A stretch of DNA of 64,000 bases from contig OZ244625.1 in NCBI GenBank assembly GCA_965218555.1, forward strand, positions 3,906,001-3,970,000, given 5' to 3'. The notes under the pieces were generated by a model. The model saw only the letters and a program-made list of their open reading frames with translations. It was not told the DNA's origin and did not search any database. The stretch comes from JAPPLB01 sp965218555 (lineage in GTDB: Bacteria; Acidobacteriota; Terriglobia; Bryobacterales; UBA6623). The translations under genes were made by a program, and so were the position numbers. Shown here piece by piece: positions 16,665-25,356 of the stretch; the first letter of the stretch is position 1; the number at the start of each line of letters is the position of its first letter.

Positions 16665-17599
16665 ATGAACATTCGCGAAATCCATCAGACCGGTCCATAT
16701 CGGTATACCTACTCGCCGTTTCATCCGCCCATTGCCACGGTTGAGCCGGGTGAAACGGTCGTGATTCATACCGTTGACGCCTTCGAGAACAAGATGACAC
16801 CCGAGGTACAGCATTTTGCCGATGTCTGCACCTACCCTTTTCTGAATCCGCAAACCGGACCAATCGTCGTTAATGGAGCAGAGCCCGGCGACACGCTCGC
16901 CGTGAATATCCACGAAATCACGCCGACCCGCGACCACGCCGTAACGGGTACGATCCCGTACTTCGGCGGTCTTACGTCGACGAAGCTCGACCCAACATTG
17001 CAACTGTCTTTAGAGGAGCAATGGTTGTACCTACCTATCGACGATGCGGGCATTCACTTCGATGAGCAGAGGGTGATCCCCTATGAGCCGTTCCTGGGAA
17101 CGATGGGCGTCGCGCACCGGAGATTGAGGCCGTCAATGCGCTGACGCCCGACTACTACGGCGGCAACATGGACTGCGTGGAAACTCGGCCCGGCAACGAA
17201 GTGTGGTTCCCCGTTCACGTCGAGGGCGCGCACTTCTTCACCGGCGACGCTCATGCCAGTCAGGGTGACGGAGAACTCACGGGCGTGGCTCTGGAGATTC
17301 CAGCCCGTGTAACAGTCTCGTTCGAAGTGAAGAAAGGGTATGCCGTCAATTGGCCCCGCATCGTGAGCAGCGACTTTCTCATGGTTGCGGGTAGCGCTCG
17401 TCCCTTGGAGGCGGCCGCCCGAATCGCTTGGATCGAGCTAATCGACTGGATGGTCAGCGACTACGGCTTCGACCGTATGAGGGCTTACCATCTGCTCGGA
17501 CAGGTAGGGCAAATGCGACTCGGTAATATGGTCGATCCGAAATACACCATGGTCGCCAAATGTCCTCGGCGCTATCTCGACCAACTCTGGTTTCGATAA
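16665..17599 (+). pseudogene. Acetamidase/formamidase family gene with a one-base frameshift
   Basis: The first 160 codons (16665 onward) read PFHPPIATVEPGETVVIHTVDAF and PIVVNGAEPGDTLAVNI, hallmarks of the FmdA/AmdA family that hydrolyses small amides to acid and ammonia. After PFLGTMGVA (about 17114) the frame shifts. In another frame the protein goes on as PEIEAVNALTPDYYGGNMDCVE, then VHVEGAHFFTGDAHASQGDGE, to the end at 17599. Adding one base near 17115 restores APPEIEAV and a full protein of about 311 residues. The loss is therefore a single-nucleotide deletion. It lies next to a sialidase with a single nonsense change. Confidence 0.87.
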
Positions 17600-18133
17600 G
17601 GTAGCAATTCCCTCGAACGACTTGGCCTACACATCTGATGCCTTGCTTCAAGCAGCGCAAGCAGTCCTGAATTTTAGGCCTTCACGTTGCGCCACGGGCT
17701 TGAATTCTGGCGCTTCCTCTCGTACTGGACTATCGACGGGAAACCAAGTAACACCGCCGCAAAAAATAGCCCTCCACTCAGGGTGCCCGAGCGGCTCCCA
17801 CGTCGAAAGGCGACCGGAATTGAACAGGGCATGGCTGAAGGCGGGTGTCCTGCAATTCCGTCCCAATCCTTTATGTTTTCAACTACTTAGGCGTTTCCTT
17901 CCGTCGTATCTTGTGATCCTTAGTCGCTGCCACCACTGATTGGGTGCAGATGTGAGGACAGCTCATTACAGTGACGGATCGAGCATGGGCGTCGTTGGAC
18001 GTCAGCGCGGATACCGACGCTGTCTTTCAGGACGCCGGTCCCGCTAGGGTGTCCGACCAAGATGTTCCAGAAGCGGCTGAAGTTTTTCTTCTGACCCGCA
18101 GGTTGGGCTTGACCGAGCCTCTGGTCAAATCGG
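17600..18133. other. Convergent intergenic region
   Basis: About 530 bases between the end of the amidase gene and the end of the DUF1501 gene on the other strand. Short open frames only; none resembles a gene. I see no hairpin with a T-run. Confidence 0.5.
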
Positions 18134-19603
18134 CTAGGTCAACAACTTGTGAATGACGTTGCCGCCGACGTCCGTCAATCGGAAGTCGCGGCCTTGAAAC
18201 TTGAAGGTCAGCTTCTCGTGGTCCAAGCCAAGTAGATGCAAGATTGTGGCTTGCACATCGTGAACCGGAACTACATCCTCTATGGCGTTGAAGCCGAAGT
18301 CGTCGGTCGCACCGATCTGTTGACCGGGTTTTACGCCGCCACCGGCGAACCACATCGTGAAAGCTTCAATGTGATGATTACGGCCGACCGTCTCCGAGAG
18401 TTGGCCCATCGGTGTGCGGCCGAACTCCCCGCCCCACACGACCAATGTCTGGTCGAACAGGCCGCGCTGCTTGAGATCCTTGATCAGCGCCGCACAGCCC
18501 TGGTCGATTTCTTTTGTGACGTTTTCTAGTCCTTCGTTGAGGTTGTTCTTGCCGCCGCCGTGATGATCCCAGTCGGTGTGGTAGAGCTGCACAAAACGCA
18601 CACCTCGCTCGACTAGCCGCCGCGCCAATAAGCAATTGTTCGCGAACGACTTGGCTCCCGGTTCGGCGCCATACATGTCGAGCGTTTTCTTGTTTTCGCT
18701 TGAGAAGTCGATCAGTTCAGGTCCGCTCGTTTGCATGCGGTAGGCCATTTCGTACGACGAAATGCGCGTGGCGATCTCAACGTCGCCCGTCTCCTCGAGG
18801 TGCTGCAGGTTGAGGCGGCGGATCGTATCGAGCGTTCGTTTCTGTCGGCTCGTGCTGACGCCCTTGGGATTCGAAAGATTCAGGATCGGATCGCCGCTGC
18901 TCTGAAACGGCACGCCCTGGTGAGTGGTCGGCAGAAATCCACTGCCCCAGTTGAGAGCACCACCGCGGGGACCGCGCGTACCGGACTGCAGGACGACAAA
19001 GCCCGGCAGCTCCTCCGACTCGCTGCCCAATCCGTAGGTCACCCATGCCCCCATGCTGGGATGCCCAAAACGAGATGAGCCTGTGTTGGCAAAAATCTTT
19101 GCCGGGGCGTGATTGAAATTCTCAGCCTTGACGGTCGAGACGAAGGCAAGATCGTCGACCACTTGCGCCGTGTAGGGTAGGCACTCTGAGACGTAGCGGC
19201 CCGACTCGCCATAGCGTTTGAATGTGCGCTTCGTTCCCAATAGTTTCATGGGCTCTTTTTCGAAGCTCTCCATGAAGGCGAAACGTTTGCCTTCGAGAAA
19301 CGACTTCGGGATCGGCTTGCCGTTGTACTCTTGCAGTGCGGGCTTGTAGTGAAAGAGTTCGAATTGACTGGGGCCTCCGGCCATAAAGAGGTAAATGACA
19401 CTCTTCACCCGCGGGCTGAAGTGTGGCTTTTTGGGCGCCAGAGGATTCCTGACCGCTGGAAGCTCGGCTGCAGAGGCGCTCCCGTGCCGCCATAGAGGCG
19501 GGTACAGCAAAGAAGTAAGCGCGATTTGCCCCAGCCCGACGAAACACTTCTGTAAGAAGTGACGGCGGGTGTTGACTAGCAGCGGTTCGTCGTGTTGGGA
19601 CAT
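18134..19603 (-). CDS. DUF1501 domain-containing protein, Tat-exported
   Basis: 489 residues. A twin-arginine leader (TRRHFLQKCFVGLGQIALTS, residues 12-31) is followed by a DUF1501/sulfatase-like alkaline-phosphatase-superfamily fold: VIYLFMAGGPSQFELFHYKP, FNHAPAKIF, FVQLYHTDWDHHGGG, VVWGGEFGRTP and GRNHHIEAFTMWFAGGGVKPGQ. These proteins are exported and usually encoded beside a large DUF1549/DUF1553 (cytochrome c-like) partner, in Planctomycetes and Acidobacteria, where they are suspected to act on sulfated or complex carbohydrates. Here no such partner is present on either side. The enzymatic role is unproven. Confidence 0.9.
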   Translation of the reverse strand: MSQHDEPLLVNTRRHFLQKCFVGLGQIALTSLLYPPLWRHGSASAAELPAVRNPLAPKKPHFSPRVKSVIYLFMAGGPSQFELFHYKPALQEYNGKPIPKSFLEGKRFAFMESFEKEPMKLLGTKRTFKRYGESGRYVSECLPYTAQVVDDLAFVSTVKAENFNHAPAKIFANTGSSRFGHPSMGAWVTYGLGSESEELPGFVVLQSGTRGPRGGALNWGSGFLPTTHQGVPFQSSGDPILNLSNPKGVSTSRQKRTLDTIRRLNLQHLEETGDVEIATRISSYEMAYRMQTSGPELIDFSSENKKTLDMYGAEPGAKSFANNCLLARRLVERGVRFVQLYHTDWDHHGGGKNNLNEGLENVTKEIDQGCAALIKDLKQRGLFDQTLVVWGGEFGRTPMGQLSETVGRNHHIEAFTMWFAGGGVKPGQQIGATDDFGFNAIEDVVPVHDVQATILHLLGLDHEKLTFKFQGRDFRLTDVGGNVIHKLLT

Positions 19604-20325
19604 GGAGGTATCCTCGAGACGGAAGCGCGGTGCTTTCCCGTTCTCATCCAGTGTTTTAGATTCGGTGCCGCGGTTGCTTCAATGGTATACCCTCCTCTAC
19701 TGTTATGGGAAGCGCCTTCTCCGGTCTGTGCTGTTGCCCTTGAACCGTTCACTGTGGCGGAACGCGCATGCCCCTCCATGTGTGCAGAGATGACGTTGCG
19801 CAGAGAGCTACATTGGCGGATCGGGTGCGAACGAAGGATTCGGGTGTTGATAAGCCGCTGGACATGGATGTGTTAGACGCCAGTCTTGGAGGCACTCCAC
19901 AGGGTCACGGGAAGCCGTTGGGGGACAGCCGCTTAACAGCCCGTGGCGAAAGTCACGTAGGCGGCGTTACGCGCCCCGGGGCCGATTGCGTAACGCGTGG
20001 CCGTTCCAGCAACGAGGCGCCGCGCTTTCCGCGCAGCCGAGCGGAAGTGGCGCGTAACCCTTCGGGCGACAGACGTTTGCGGCGGTCGGCTTTGTCGTTC
20101 GTCGGAGGAGATCACCCGGATCGCCATCCTCCTCACTCCGCACCGAGCGACCGCAGAAGCCCGCCGCGCCTTCCACGGGACTTTTGCCACGGGCTGTTAA
20201 AGTGCCAAGTTAGTCCGTGCAACGGGACCGAAGGACCCTGGTTCATCCTCGCTGTCCAACATCAAAAAAAGGAATAGGCAGGGGGTCGGGCGATGCCGCA
20301 AAGAGACCTCACTCAGCACGGTGGG
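19604..20325. other. Intergenic region holding a MITE-like element
   Basis: About 720 bases between the DUF1501 gene start and the IS21 element. Apart from the inverted-repeat-bounded element at 19932-20201 there is no supported feature. The promoter of the DUF1501 gene should be near 19610-19700 on the minus strand, but it is not recognisable. Confidence 0.55.
19932..20201. repeat. MITE-like element with about 22-bp terminal inverted repeats
   Basis: The left end (19932-19953, cttaacagcccgtggcgaaa...) and the right end (20180-20201) are inverted copies matching at about 20 of 22 positions. Inside is a second perfect inverted pair, gcgttacgc/gcgtaacgc. No protein is encoded. The right-hand 140-170 bases resemble a second site at 30784-30960, sharing long blocks such as tgtcgttcgtcgga and gagcgaccgcagaa, so this is a dispersed repeat. 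It lies 130 bases left of the IS21 element. Confidence 0.75.
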
Positions 20326-20338
20326 CGAGCTTGTAAGC

Positions 20339-20405
20339 GCCGGAGCGAAAATAGACCACAGGGCGGCCGTTTGAGGCCGCTGGTGGCGGAGCAAAACTAG
20401 ACCGC
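20339..20405 (+). repeat. Left subterminal IstA-binding-type repeats
   Basis: Two related 21-bp motifs at 20339-20359 and 20385-20405 with the core ggagcnaaantagacc. The matching pair in the opposite orientation lies at the right end (22849-22869 and 22873-22893). Four copies in this arrangement are typical of the multiple transposase-binding sites of IS21 elements. Confidence 0.8.
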
Positions 20406-20457
20406 CCGCCAGCATTTCGTAAAACATTTTTGGGGTGTTTTGTGTGATGCAGGAGGG

Positions 20458-21957
20458 ATGTACTCTGTGGAGCTGTACGCACGCGTTCGCCGAGCGGTCT
20501 TTGTCGAAGGGGTCAGCGAGAGAGAAGCGGCGCAGCGCTTCGGGCTGGCGCGCGAGACCGTGTGCAAGATGCTGCGCTACGCCGCGCCGCCGGGCTATCG
20601 GCGGCAGAAGCCGATTCGACGCCCGAAGCTCGACGCCTACACGCCGATCATCGACCAGATCCTGGAGACGGACCTAGCGCTGCCGAAGAAGCAACGGCAC
20701 ACGGCGAAACGTATCTTCGAACGACTCCGAGACGAGCACGACTTCGCGGGCGGCTACACCATCATCAAAGACTACGTGCGGCTGAAGCGGACCTCGCAGC
20801 GCGAGATGTTCGTGCCGCTGACGCATCCGCCGGGGCACGCCCAGGCGGACTTCGGCGAGGCGCAAGTGGAGATCGGCGGGGTGCTGGCGAAGGCGCACTA
20901 CTTCGTCATCGATCTACCCCACAGCGACGAGAGTTACGTGCGGGCATTTCCGGCCGAGACGACGGAAGCTTTCTTGGAGGGGCACGTCGAGGCGTTTCGC
21001 TACTGGGGTGGCGTGCCGCGACGGATTCTCTACGACAACACAACGCTGGCGGTGGCGCGGATCCTAGGCGACGGGACGCGGCAGAAGACGCAGGCGTTCT
21101 CGGAGCTGCAGTCGCACTACTTGTTCGCAGAGCGTTTTGGGAGGCCGGGCAAGGGAAACGACAAGGGGAAGGTCGAGAACCTTGTGAAGGTCGCCCGACG
21201 GAGCTTCTTCGTACCGCGGCCCCGGTTCCCCAGTTGGGCAGCGTTGAACGTATGGCTGGAAGAGCAGTGCCGCAAGAGGCGAGAGCGCCGGCAACGCGGG
21301 CATCGAGAGAAGATCGGAGAGCGCTTCGAGCGTGATCGACAAGCGCTGTTAGCGCTGCCGGCAGCGGCGTATGAGGCCTGCGAGACACGTCCTGGGAGAG
21401 TGACGTCGTTGTCGCTGGTGCGCTACCACACCAACGACTACTCGGTGCCGACCAAGTACGGACACCGCCAAGTGCTCATCAAGGGCTATGTGGACAAAGT
21501 CGTCATCTGCGCCGGCAGCGAGGAGATCGCACGGCATCGGCGCAGCTATGGGCGTGAGGGGCTGATCTTTCACCCGCTGCACTATCTGGCCCTACTGGAG
21601 CGCAAGACCGGAGCACTCGAGCAAGCAGCGCCGCTGGAAGGCTGGCAGTTGCCCGAGGAGTTTGCTGGACTGCGCCGGCTGCTCGAAGCGCGGCTCGGCA
21701 AGGCTGGAGCTCGAGAGTATGTCCAGGTACTGCGTCTGCTCGAGGACGTTCCGCTCGAAGAAGTCCGTGCTGCCGTAGGGGACGCCTTACGGCTCGGCGC
21801 GATCTCTTTCGATGCCGTCAAGCATCTCGTGCTGTGTCGCATCGAACAGCGCCCACCCCGGCTGGAACTTGAGAATTATCCCCATCTGCCCACGGCGCGG
21901 GTGGCGACGACCGCAGCGGCGGACTATCTGGCGCTGGTGGACGCGGGAGCCGAGTGA
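20458..21957 (+). CDS. istA: IS21 transposase IstA
   Basis: 499 residues from the ATG at 20458 (MYSVELYARVRRAV). An N-terminal helix-turn-helix (SEREAAQRFGLARETVCKML) is followed by a DDE integrase core with AQADFGEAQVE (first Asp), ILYDNTTLAV (second Asp) and a Glu in GNDKGKVENLVKVARR. The C-terminal Mu-type domain follows. It performs the cutting and joining steps of transposition. A ribosome site aggagg lies only one base before this ATG, so translation may actually begin at the in-frame TTG at 20440, six codons earlier. Confidence 0.93.
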   Translation: MYSVELYARVRRAVFVEGVSEREAAQRFGLARETVCKMLRYAAPPGYRRQKPIRRPKLDAYTPIIDQILETDLALPKKQRHTAKRIFERLRDEHDFAGGYTIIKDYVRLKRTSQREMFVPLTHPPGHAQADFGEAQVEIGGVLAKAHYFVIDLPHSDESYVRAFPAETTEAFLEGHVEAFRYWGGVPRRILYDNTTLAVARILGDGTRQKTQAFSELQSHYLFAERFGRPGKGNDKGKVENLVKVARRSFFVPRPRFPSWAALNVWLEEQCRKRRERRQRGHREKIGERFERDRQALLALPAAAYEACETRPGRVTSLSLVRYHTNDYSVPTKYGHRQVLIKGYVDKVVICAGSEEIARHRRSYGREGLIFHPLHYLALLERKTGALEQAAPLEGWQLPEEFAGLRRLLEARLGKAGAREYVQVLRLLEDVPLEEVRAAVGDALRLGAISFDAVKHLVLCRIEQRPPRLELENYPHLPTARVATTAAADYLALVDAGAE

Positions 21958-22721
21958 CGGCCAAGCCGAAAGTGCTGCTGGAAGCGCAGCTGAAGGCGCT
22001 GCGGCTGCCGACCTTCCTGCGCGAGTACGACAAAGTGGCGCGGCAATGCGCGGCCGAAGGTCTGGACTGTCCGCGCTATCTGCTGCGACTCAGTGAGCTG
22101 GAGCTGCTCGATCGCGAACAGCGCGCCACCGAGCGCCGCATCAAGACCGCCAAGTTCCCGGTGCTCAAGAGCCTGGAGACCTTCGAGTTCCGCTCGATTC
22201 CGTCGCTGAACAAGAGCTTGGTCCTGGAGCTGGCGCGCTCGGAGTATCTGGATCGCAGAGAGAACGTGCTGGCGCTGGGCAACTCCGGTACGGGCAAGAC
22301 GCACCTTGCCCTGGCGTTGGGGCTGGCCGCTTGTCAGAAAGGCTATCGGGTCCGCTTTGCCACCGCCGCGGCGCTGGTCCACGAGTTGCTCGAGGCGCGT
22401 GACGACAAACGTCTCCTGCGCTTGCAAAAACAGCTGGCCAAGCAAGACCTGCTGATCGTCGACGAGCTGGGCTACGTCCCCTTGTCGAAGACGGGCTCGG
22501 AGTTACTGTTCGAGATCTTCAGCCAGCGCTACGAGCGGGCCTCGACGCTGGTCACCTCGAACCTACCCTTCAACGAGTGGACGGAGATCTTCGGCTCCGA
22601 GCGGCTGACCGGCGCTTTGCTGGATCGTCTCACCCACCACGTCCATATCTTGGAGATGAACGGCGAGAGCTACCGTCTCCAGCAGAGTAAGCGTTCCCGG
22701 AAGCGTTCTTCCTCCCCCTGA
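21954..22721 (+). CDS. istB: IS21 transposition helper ATPase IstB
   Basis: 255 residues of the DnaC/DnaA-like AAA+ family. Walker A GNSGTGKTH (about 109-117) and Walker B LLIVDELG (about 165-172) are both intact, followed by TSNLPFNEW, the usual sensor-I region. The GTG start overlaps the istA stop by four bases (GTGA), giving coupled translation. IstB helps IstA to assemble on the target DNA. Confidence 0.95.
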   Translation: MTAKPKVLLEAQLKALRLPTFLREYDKVARQCAAEGLDCPRYLLRLSELELLDREQRATERRIKTAKFPVLKSLETFEFRSIPSLNKSLVLELARSEYLDRRENVLALGNSGTGKTHLALALGLAACQKGYRVRFATAAALVHELLEARDDKRLLRLQKQLAKQDLLIVDELGYVPLSKTGSELLFEIFSQRYERASTLVTSNLPFNEWTEIFGSERLTGALLDRLTHHVHILEMNGESYRLQQSKRSRKRSSSP

Positions 22722-22848
22722 TCCCCCCGCCCAGCCGCCGGCTGTTTCGAGGGGCTTCCACTACGTCCGGGGCCGCCTTAACAGGCGTCCCCCGACTTCG
22801 CTCCAGCCCCCAAAACAGCCGCTTTCAGAAACGAGTCCTATCCCCGAG

Positions 22849-22893
22849 ATGGTCTACTTTTACTCCGCCCCAGTGGCCTAATTTTGCTCCGCC
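22849..22893 (-). repeat. Right subterminal IstA-binding-type repeats
   Basis: Two copies, at 22849-22869 and 22873-22893, of the same motif seen at the left end, read on the minus strand (ggcggagcaaaattagg...). They confirm the right boundary of the element near 22900. Confidence 0.8.
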
Positions 22894-23010
22894 CTTGACA
22901 CGAGCTACATCGCACAGTTTGCAAAGACGTCTCCGACGCGAATTCCAGAGGATTGCGCTGAACTTGACATGGGGCAGGCAAGCGTGGGCGACCCGGCCCA
23001 GCGGTGTCAA

Positions 23011-24039
23011 CTAGCCTAGAGACTCGGCGGCGGGAAGTTCTTCTAGCCCTTTGAGGAGGGTGGCTTCGATCTCTTTATTAACGCCCCCTTCGTAGAAGTC
23101 GCGGGCAACGCGGATGGCGTTCTTGATGGCGTGGGCGTTCGAGCGCCCGTGGCAGATAACGCAGACGCCTTTGACGCCAAGCAGCGGCGCACCGCCGTAT
23201 TCGGTGTAGTCGACCCTTTTGCGGAAGTCCTCGAAGGCTCCGCGCGAAAGCGCGTAACCGAGTTGGCGAGTGAGGTTGGCTTCGAGTGACTCGCGTAGCA
23301 GGGATTTGATGGTATTGACGAGTCCTTCGCTGACCTTGAGCGCGACGTTGCCGATGAAACCGTCGCAGACGATGACATCGGCATGTCCGCTGTAGAGGTC
23401 TTGGCCTTCGACATTGCCGATGAAATTGATGGCGAGCTGCTTGAGAAGCGGGGTCGCCTCGCGGGTGAGTTCGTTGCCCTTATGTTCTTCCTCGCCGATT
23501 GACAGGATGCCAATGCGGGGATTCTTGCGGTGACAAACGACATGGGAGTAAGCCGCGCCCATGACGGCGAAGTCGGTGAGCATTTCCGGCGTACAGTCGA
23601 CGTTCGCACCCACGTCGATCAGGACTGCCAGCGTTCCCTTCAACGTGGGAAAGACCTGCGCGATAGCGGGGCGGTGGACACCGGGGAGGACGCCCATGAC
23701 GACCTTCGATATTGCCATCGCCGCTCCGGTGTTGCCGGCCGAAATCAGTCCCTGGGCGTGGCCGTCGCGTACGAGCCGGGCGGCGACCCGAATAGAACTA
23801 TCCTTTGCGCGGACCGCCTTGCCGGCGACATCGGACATCGAGATCACCTTGCTGGCGTGAGCAATCTCGATTGGCAGTGGGCCGACGTCGTCATGTTGGG
23901 CGAGTTCGAGCCTCAGTACGTCTTCGCGGCCGACGAGGATGATGCCAAGCCCGTATTCGCGGGCGGCTTGCACAGCTCCCTCGACTTCAACACGGGGTGC
24001 CTGATCTCCGCCCATTGCATCGACGACAATCTTGATCAT
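23011..24039 (-). CDS. plsX: Phosphate acyltransferase PlsX
   Basis: 342 residues with the family's signature N-terminus MIKIVVDAMGGDQAPRVEVEG and characteristic blocks MSDVAGKAVRAKDSSIRVA, SAGNTGAAMAI, DVGANVDCTPEML and VCDGFIGNVALKVSEGL. PlsX makes acyl-phosphate from acyl-ACP, the first step of phospholipid synthesis with PlsY. The ATG at 24039 matches the conserved start; the frame is open 24 codons further, but that extension is not family-like. It is third in the common order yceD-rpmF-plsX. The fabH/fabD genes that often follow are not present; an IS21 element lies 110 bases beyond the stop. Confidence 0.96.
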   Translation of the reverse strand: MIKIVVDAMGGDQAPRVEVEGAVQAAREYGLGIILVGREDVLRLELAQHDDVGPLPIEIAHASKVISMSDVAGKAVRAKDSSIRVAARLVRDGHAQGLISAGNTGAAMAISKVVMGVLPGVHRPAIAQVFPTLKGTLAVLIDVGANVDCTPEMLTDFAVMGAAYSHVVCHRKNPRIGILSIGEEEHKGNELTREATPLLKQLAINFIGNVEGQDLYSGHADVIVCDGFIGNVALKVSEGLVNTIKSLLRESLEANLTRQLGYALSRGAFEDFRKRVDYTEYGGAPLLGVKGVCVICHGRSNAHAIKNAIRVARDFYEGGVNKEIEATLLKGLEELPAAESLG

Positions 24040-24158
24040 CGGTTTCTCGAACGTGAAAGGAGGGAGCGAAGCGATGCTGGTATTGTGCCACCCTCGTGAA
24101 AACGCGGTCAAGCCATGCGCGAGGTGGCAAAGAGCCCCTAATACGGGCTGTGCACTGA

Positions 24159-24341
24159 CTATTCGGTCTCGATTTCGACGACTTCACGGCCACGGTACTG
24201 GCCGCACTCGCGGCAGACGCGGTGAGGTAGTTTCTGGGCGCCGCAGTTCGGACAGAGGCCCTGGGTGGATCGTTTGAGTTGGTCGTGGGCCCGGCGCTTA
24301 TGCGTGCGGGCCTTGGAATGGCGTCGTTTCGGATTGGGCAT
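24159..24341 (-). CDS. rpmF: 50S ribosomal protein L32
   Basis: 60 residues, MPNPKRRHSKARTHKRRAHD, with a zinc ribbon of two CxxC pairs (CPNCG and CRECG). Length and sequence are typical for L32. The start at 24341 is nine bases after the yceD stop, so the two are co-transcribed, and plsX follows. The frame is open upstream inside yceD but MPNPK is the universal start. Confidence 0.97.
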   Translation of the reverse strand: MPNPKRRHSKARTHKRRAHDQLKRSTQGLCPNCGAQKLPHRVCRECGQYRGREVVEIETE

Positions 24342-24349
24342 GAGGTTCC

Positions 24350-24889
24350 CTATGATTTCATCTTCGATCGAAACTCCCGCAGAGCGTCCCAACGGGGATC
24401 GACAAATGTCTCTTCGCAGCGGCAATCAGCTAAGCCGCGCTTGGAGCCGCAACGTGAACAGATTCCCAGACAGTTCTCGTCACAGAGCGCTTGCATTGGC
24501 AGCCACAACAAGAGCTGCTCGCGAATCACGTCGCCCAGTTCGATACCGCCGCCTTCGTAGAACCCCAGATCCATGTCGTCCCATTCGATCCGAATCTCTT
24601 CGGGGCAAGCAATCATCGCCATCGGGTAGTAGAACAGATCAAAGTTCTCGCGCAGGATTTTCGAAACAGGCTCCAAGCAGCGAGCGCAATGACCATCGGC
24701 TCCTCCTTCGATTCTCCCACGGACTCGAATCGTGCGGGAGCCAGATCGGTCAAGCAGTTCCGCCACACCCGAAGCGTGCAACTCCCCGCTCTGTCGCCAA
24801 TCGCTATTGGCGAGGACGATGGCGCAGGGAGCGAACCGGGCGTTGAAGTGGACCTTTCGACGCTCAAGCTCTACGACTTCAATGAACAC
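24350..24889 (-). CDS. yceD: YceD/DUF177 family protein
   Basis: 179 residues. The middle shows the DUF177 pattern GHCARCLEP and the end shows LCDENCLGICSRCG, four conserved cysteines that probably bind metal. In bacteria and plastids this family is needed for 23S rRNA/50S maturation and is nearly always encoded just before rpmF, as here. The gene starts the three-gene run yceD-rpmF-plsX. Confidence 0.93.
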   Translation of the reverse strand: MFIEVVELERRKVHFNARFAPCAIVLANSDWRQSGELHASGVAELLDRSGSRTIRVRGRIEGGADGHCARCLEPVSKILRENFDLFYYPMAMIACPEEIRIEWDDMDLGFYEGGGIELGDVIREQLLLWLPMQALCDENCLGICSRCGSKRGLADCRCEETFVDPRWDALREFRSKMKS

Positions 24890-24923
24890 GGTTCCAGCCT
24901 AGCGAAAGGCCACACCATAAGTA

Positions 24924-24956
24924 ATTATACCCGACGGGATACCCGGGAACCCGTCG
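24924..24956 (-). promoter_or_regulatory. Probable -10 box of the yceD-rpmF-plsX operon with inverted repeat
   Basis: On the minus strand a perfect TATAAT (24929-24924) lies 34 bases before the yceD ATG. Immediately upstream, an inverted pair cgacggg (24932-24938) and cccgtcg (24950-24956) covers the spacer and -35 position, with a cccggg palindrome in its loop. No good -35 box is visible, so the inverted repeat may be an operator or the site of an activator. Confidence 0.45.
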
Positions 24957-24977
24957 CCACTGAAGTCCCCAAACGTG

Positions 24978-25017
24978 CTGCGCCGGCGGGAAGAGAAGAT
25001 CTTCGCCGCCGGCGCAG
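24978..25017. repeat. Perfect 12-bp inverted repeat with structured loop
   Basis: Arms ctgcgccggcgg (24978-24989) and ccgccggcgcag (25006-25017) are exact inverted copies; the 16-base loop contains the palindrome gaagatcttc. It sits in the divergent region about 90 bases upstream of yceD. No T-run follows. It could be an operator, a transcript-end structure, or a mobile small repeat. Confidence 0.8.
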
Positions 25018-25253
25018 GTGGGTTCGTGTGTGGGAAGAGCCGAGGATTAGCCAGAACACAGTGTGATTCGAGACACTTCGTGGTTGAGGAATATCCTCAA
25101 CTGCCTTCTGGTTCTCCTCTTACGCAGTATTTGAGACGAACGAGCAACGATTTTTTTTGGCAGGATGGTCCGAGAACTGAGAGAAATCTCACCCGGATGG
25201 TCCTTGGGGATGCCTAAACTGTTGTTTCACAGGCCTTTTTCGTAATGATCAAA

Positions 25254-25283
25254 TTGACAGGGATCTGCTGATAAGGCGAAAAT
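25254..25283 (+). promoter_or_regulatory. Possible promoter of the ECF sigma factor gene
   Basis: Consensus -35 TTGACA at 25254-25259, an 18-base spacer and a weak -10 GAAAAT at 25278-25283. It lies about 75 bases before the GTG at 25357. The weak -10 lowers confidence. Confidence 0.35.
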
Positions 25284-25356
25284 GAGGTAGTTCCTGCCGT
25301 AAGAACGTCTGCCTGATACGTCTAGTACTTTCAGGCACAGTGGTAATAGGGGCACT

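Larger units (their letters stand above)
20332..22900 (+). mobile_element. Complete IS21-family insertion sequence
   Basis: 2569 bp. The left end (TGTAAGCGCCGGAGC) and right end (TGTCAAGGGCGGAGC on the minus strand) are related inverted repeats beginning with TG. The 6-bp sequence cgagct lies just outside each end (20326-20331 and 22901-22906), a clean target-site duplication. Inside are istA and istB with a 4-base overlap. Each end carries two copies of a subterminal motif, as expected for IS21 transposase binding. Both genes are intact, so the element is probably active or recently arrived. It inserted 104 bases beyond the plsX stop codon. Confidence 0.93.
24890..25356. other. Divergent control region between yceD and the ECF sigma gene
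   Basis: About 470 bases. It contains a leftward -10 box with an overlapping inverted repeat (24924-24956), a strong GC-rich hairpin (24978-25017) and a possible rightward promoter (25254-25283). No coding region is supported. Confidence 0.6.

Noticed and set aside
17775..17865. tRNA-like string gggtgcccgagcggc
   Set aside because: It recalls the start of a class II tRNA, but no acceptor stem, anticodon arm or T-loop can be folded around it.
25101..25160. Possible intrinsic terminator near the T-run at 25152-25159
   Set aside because: No stem precedes the T-run on either strand.
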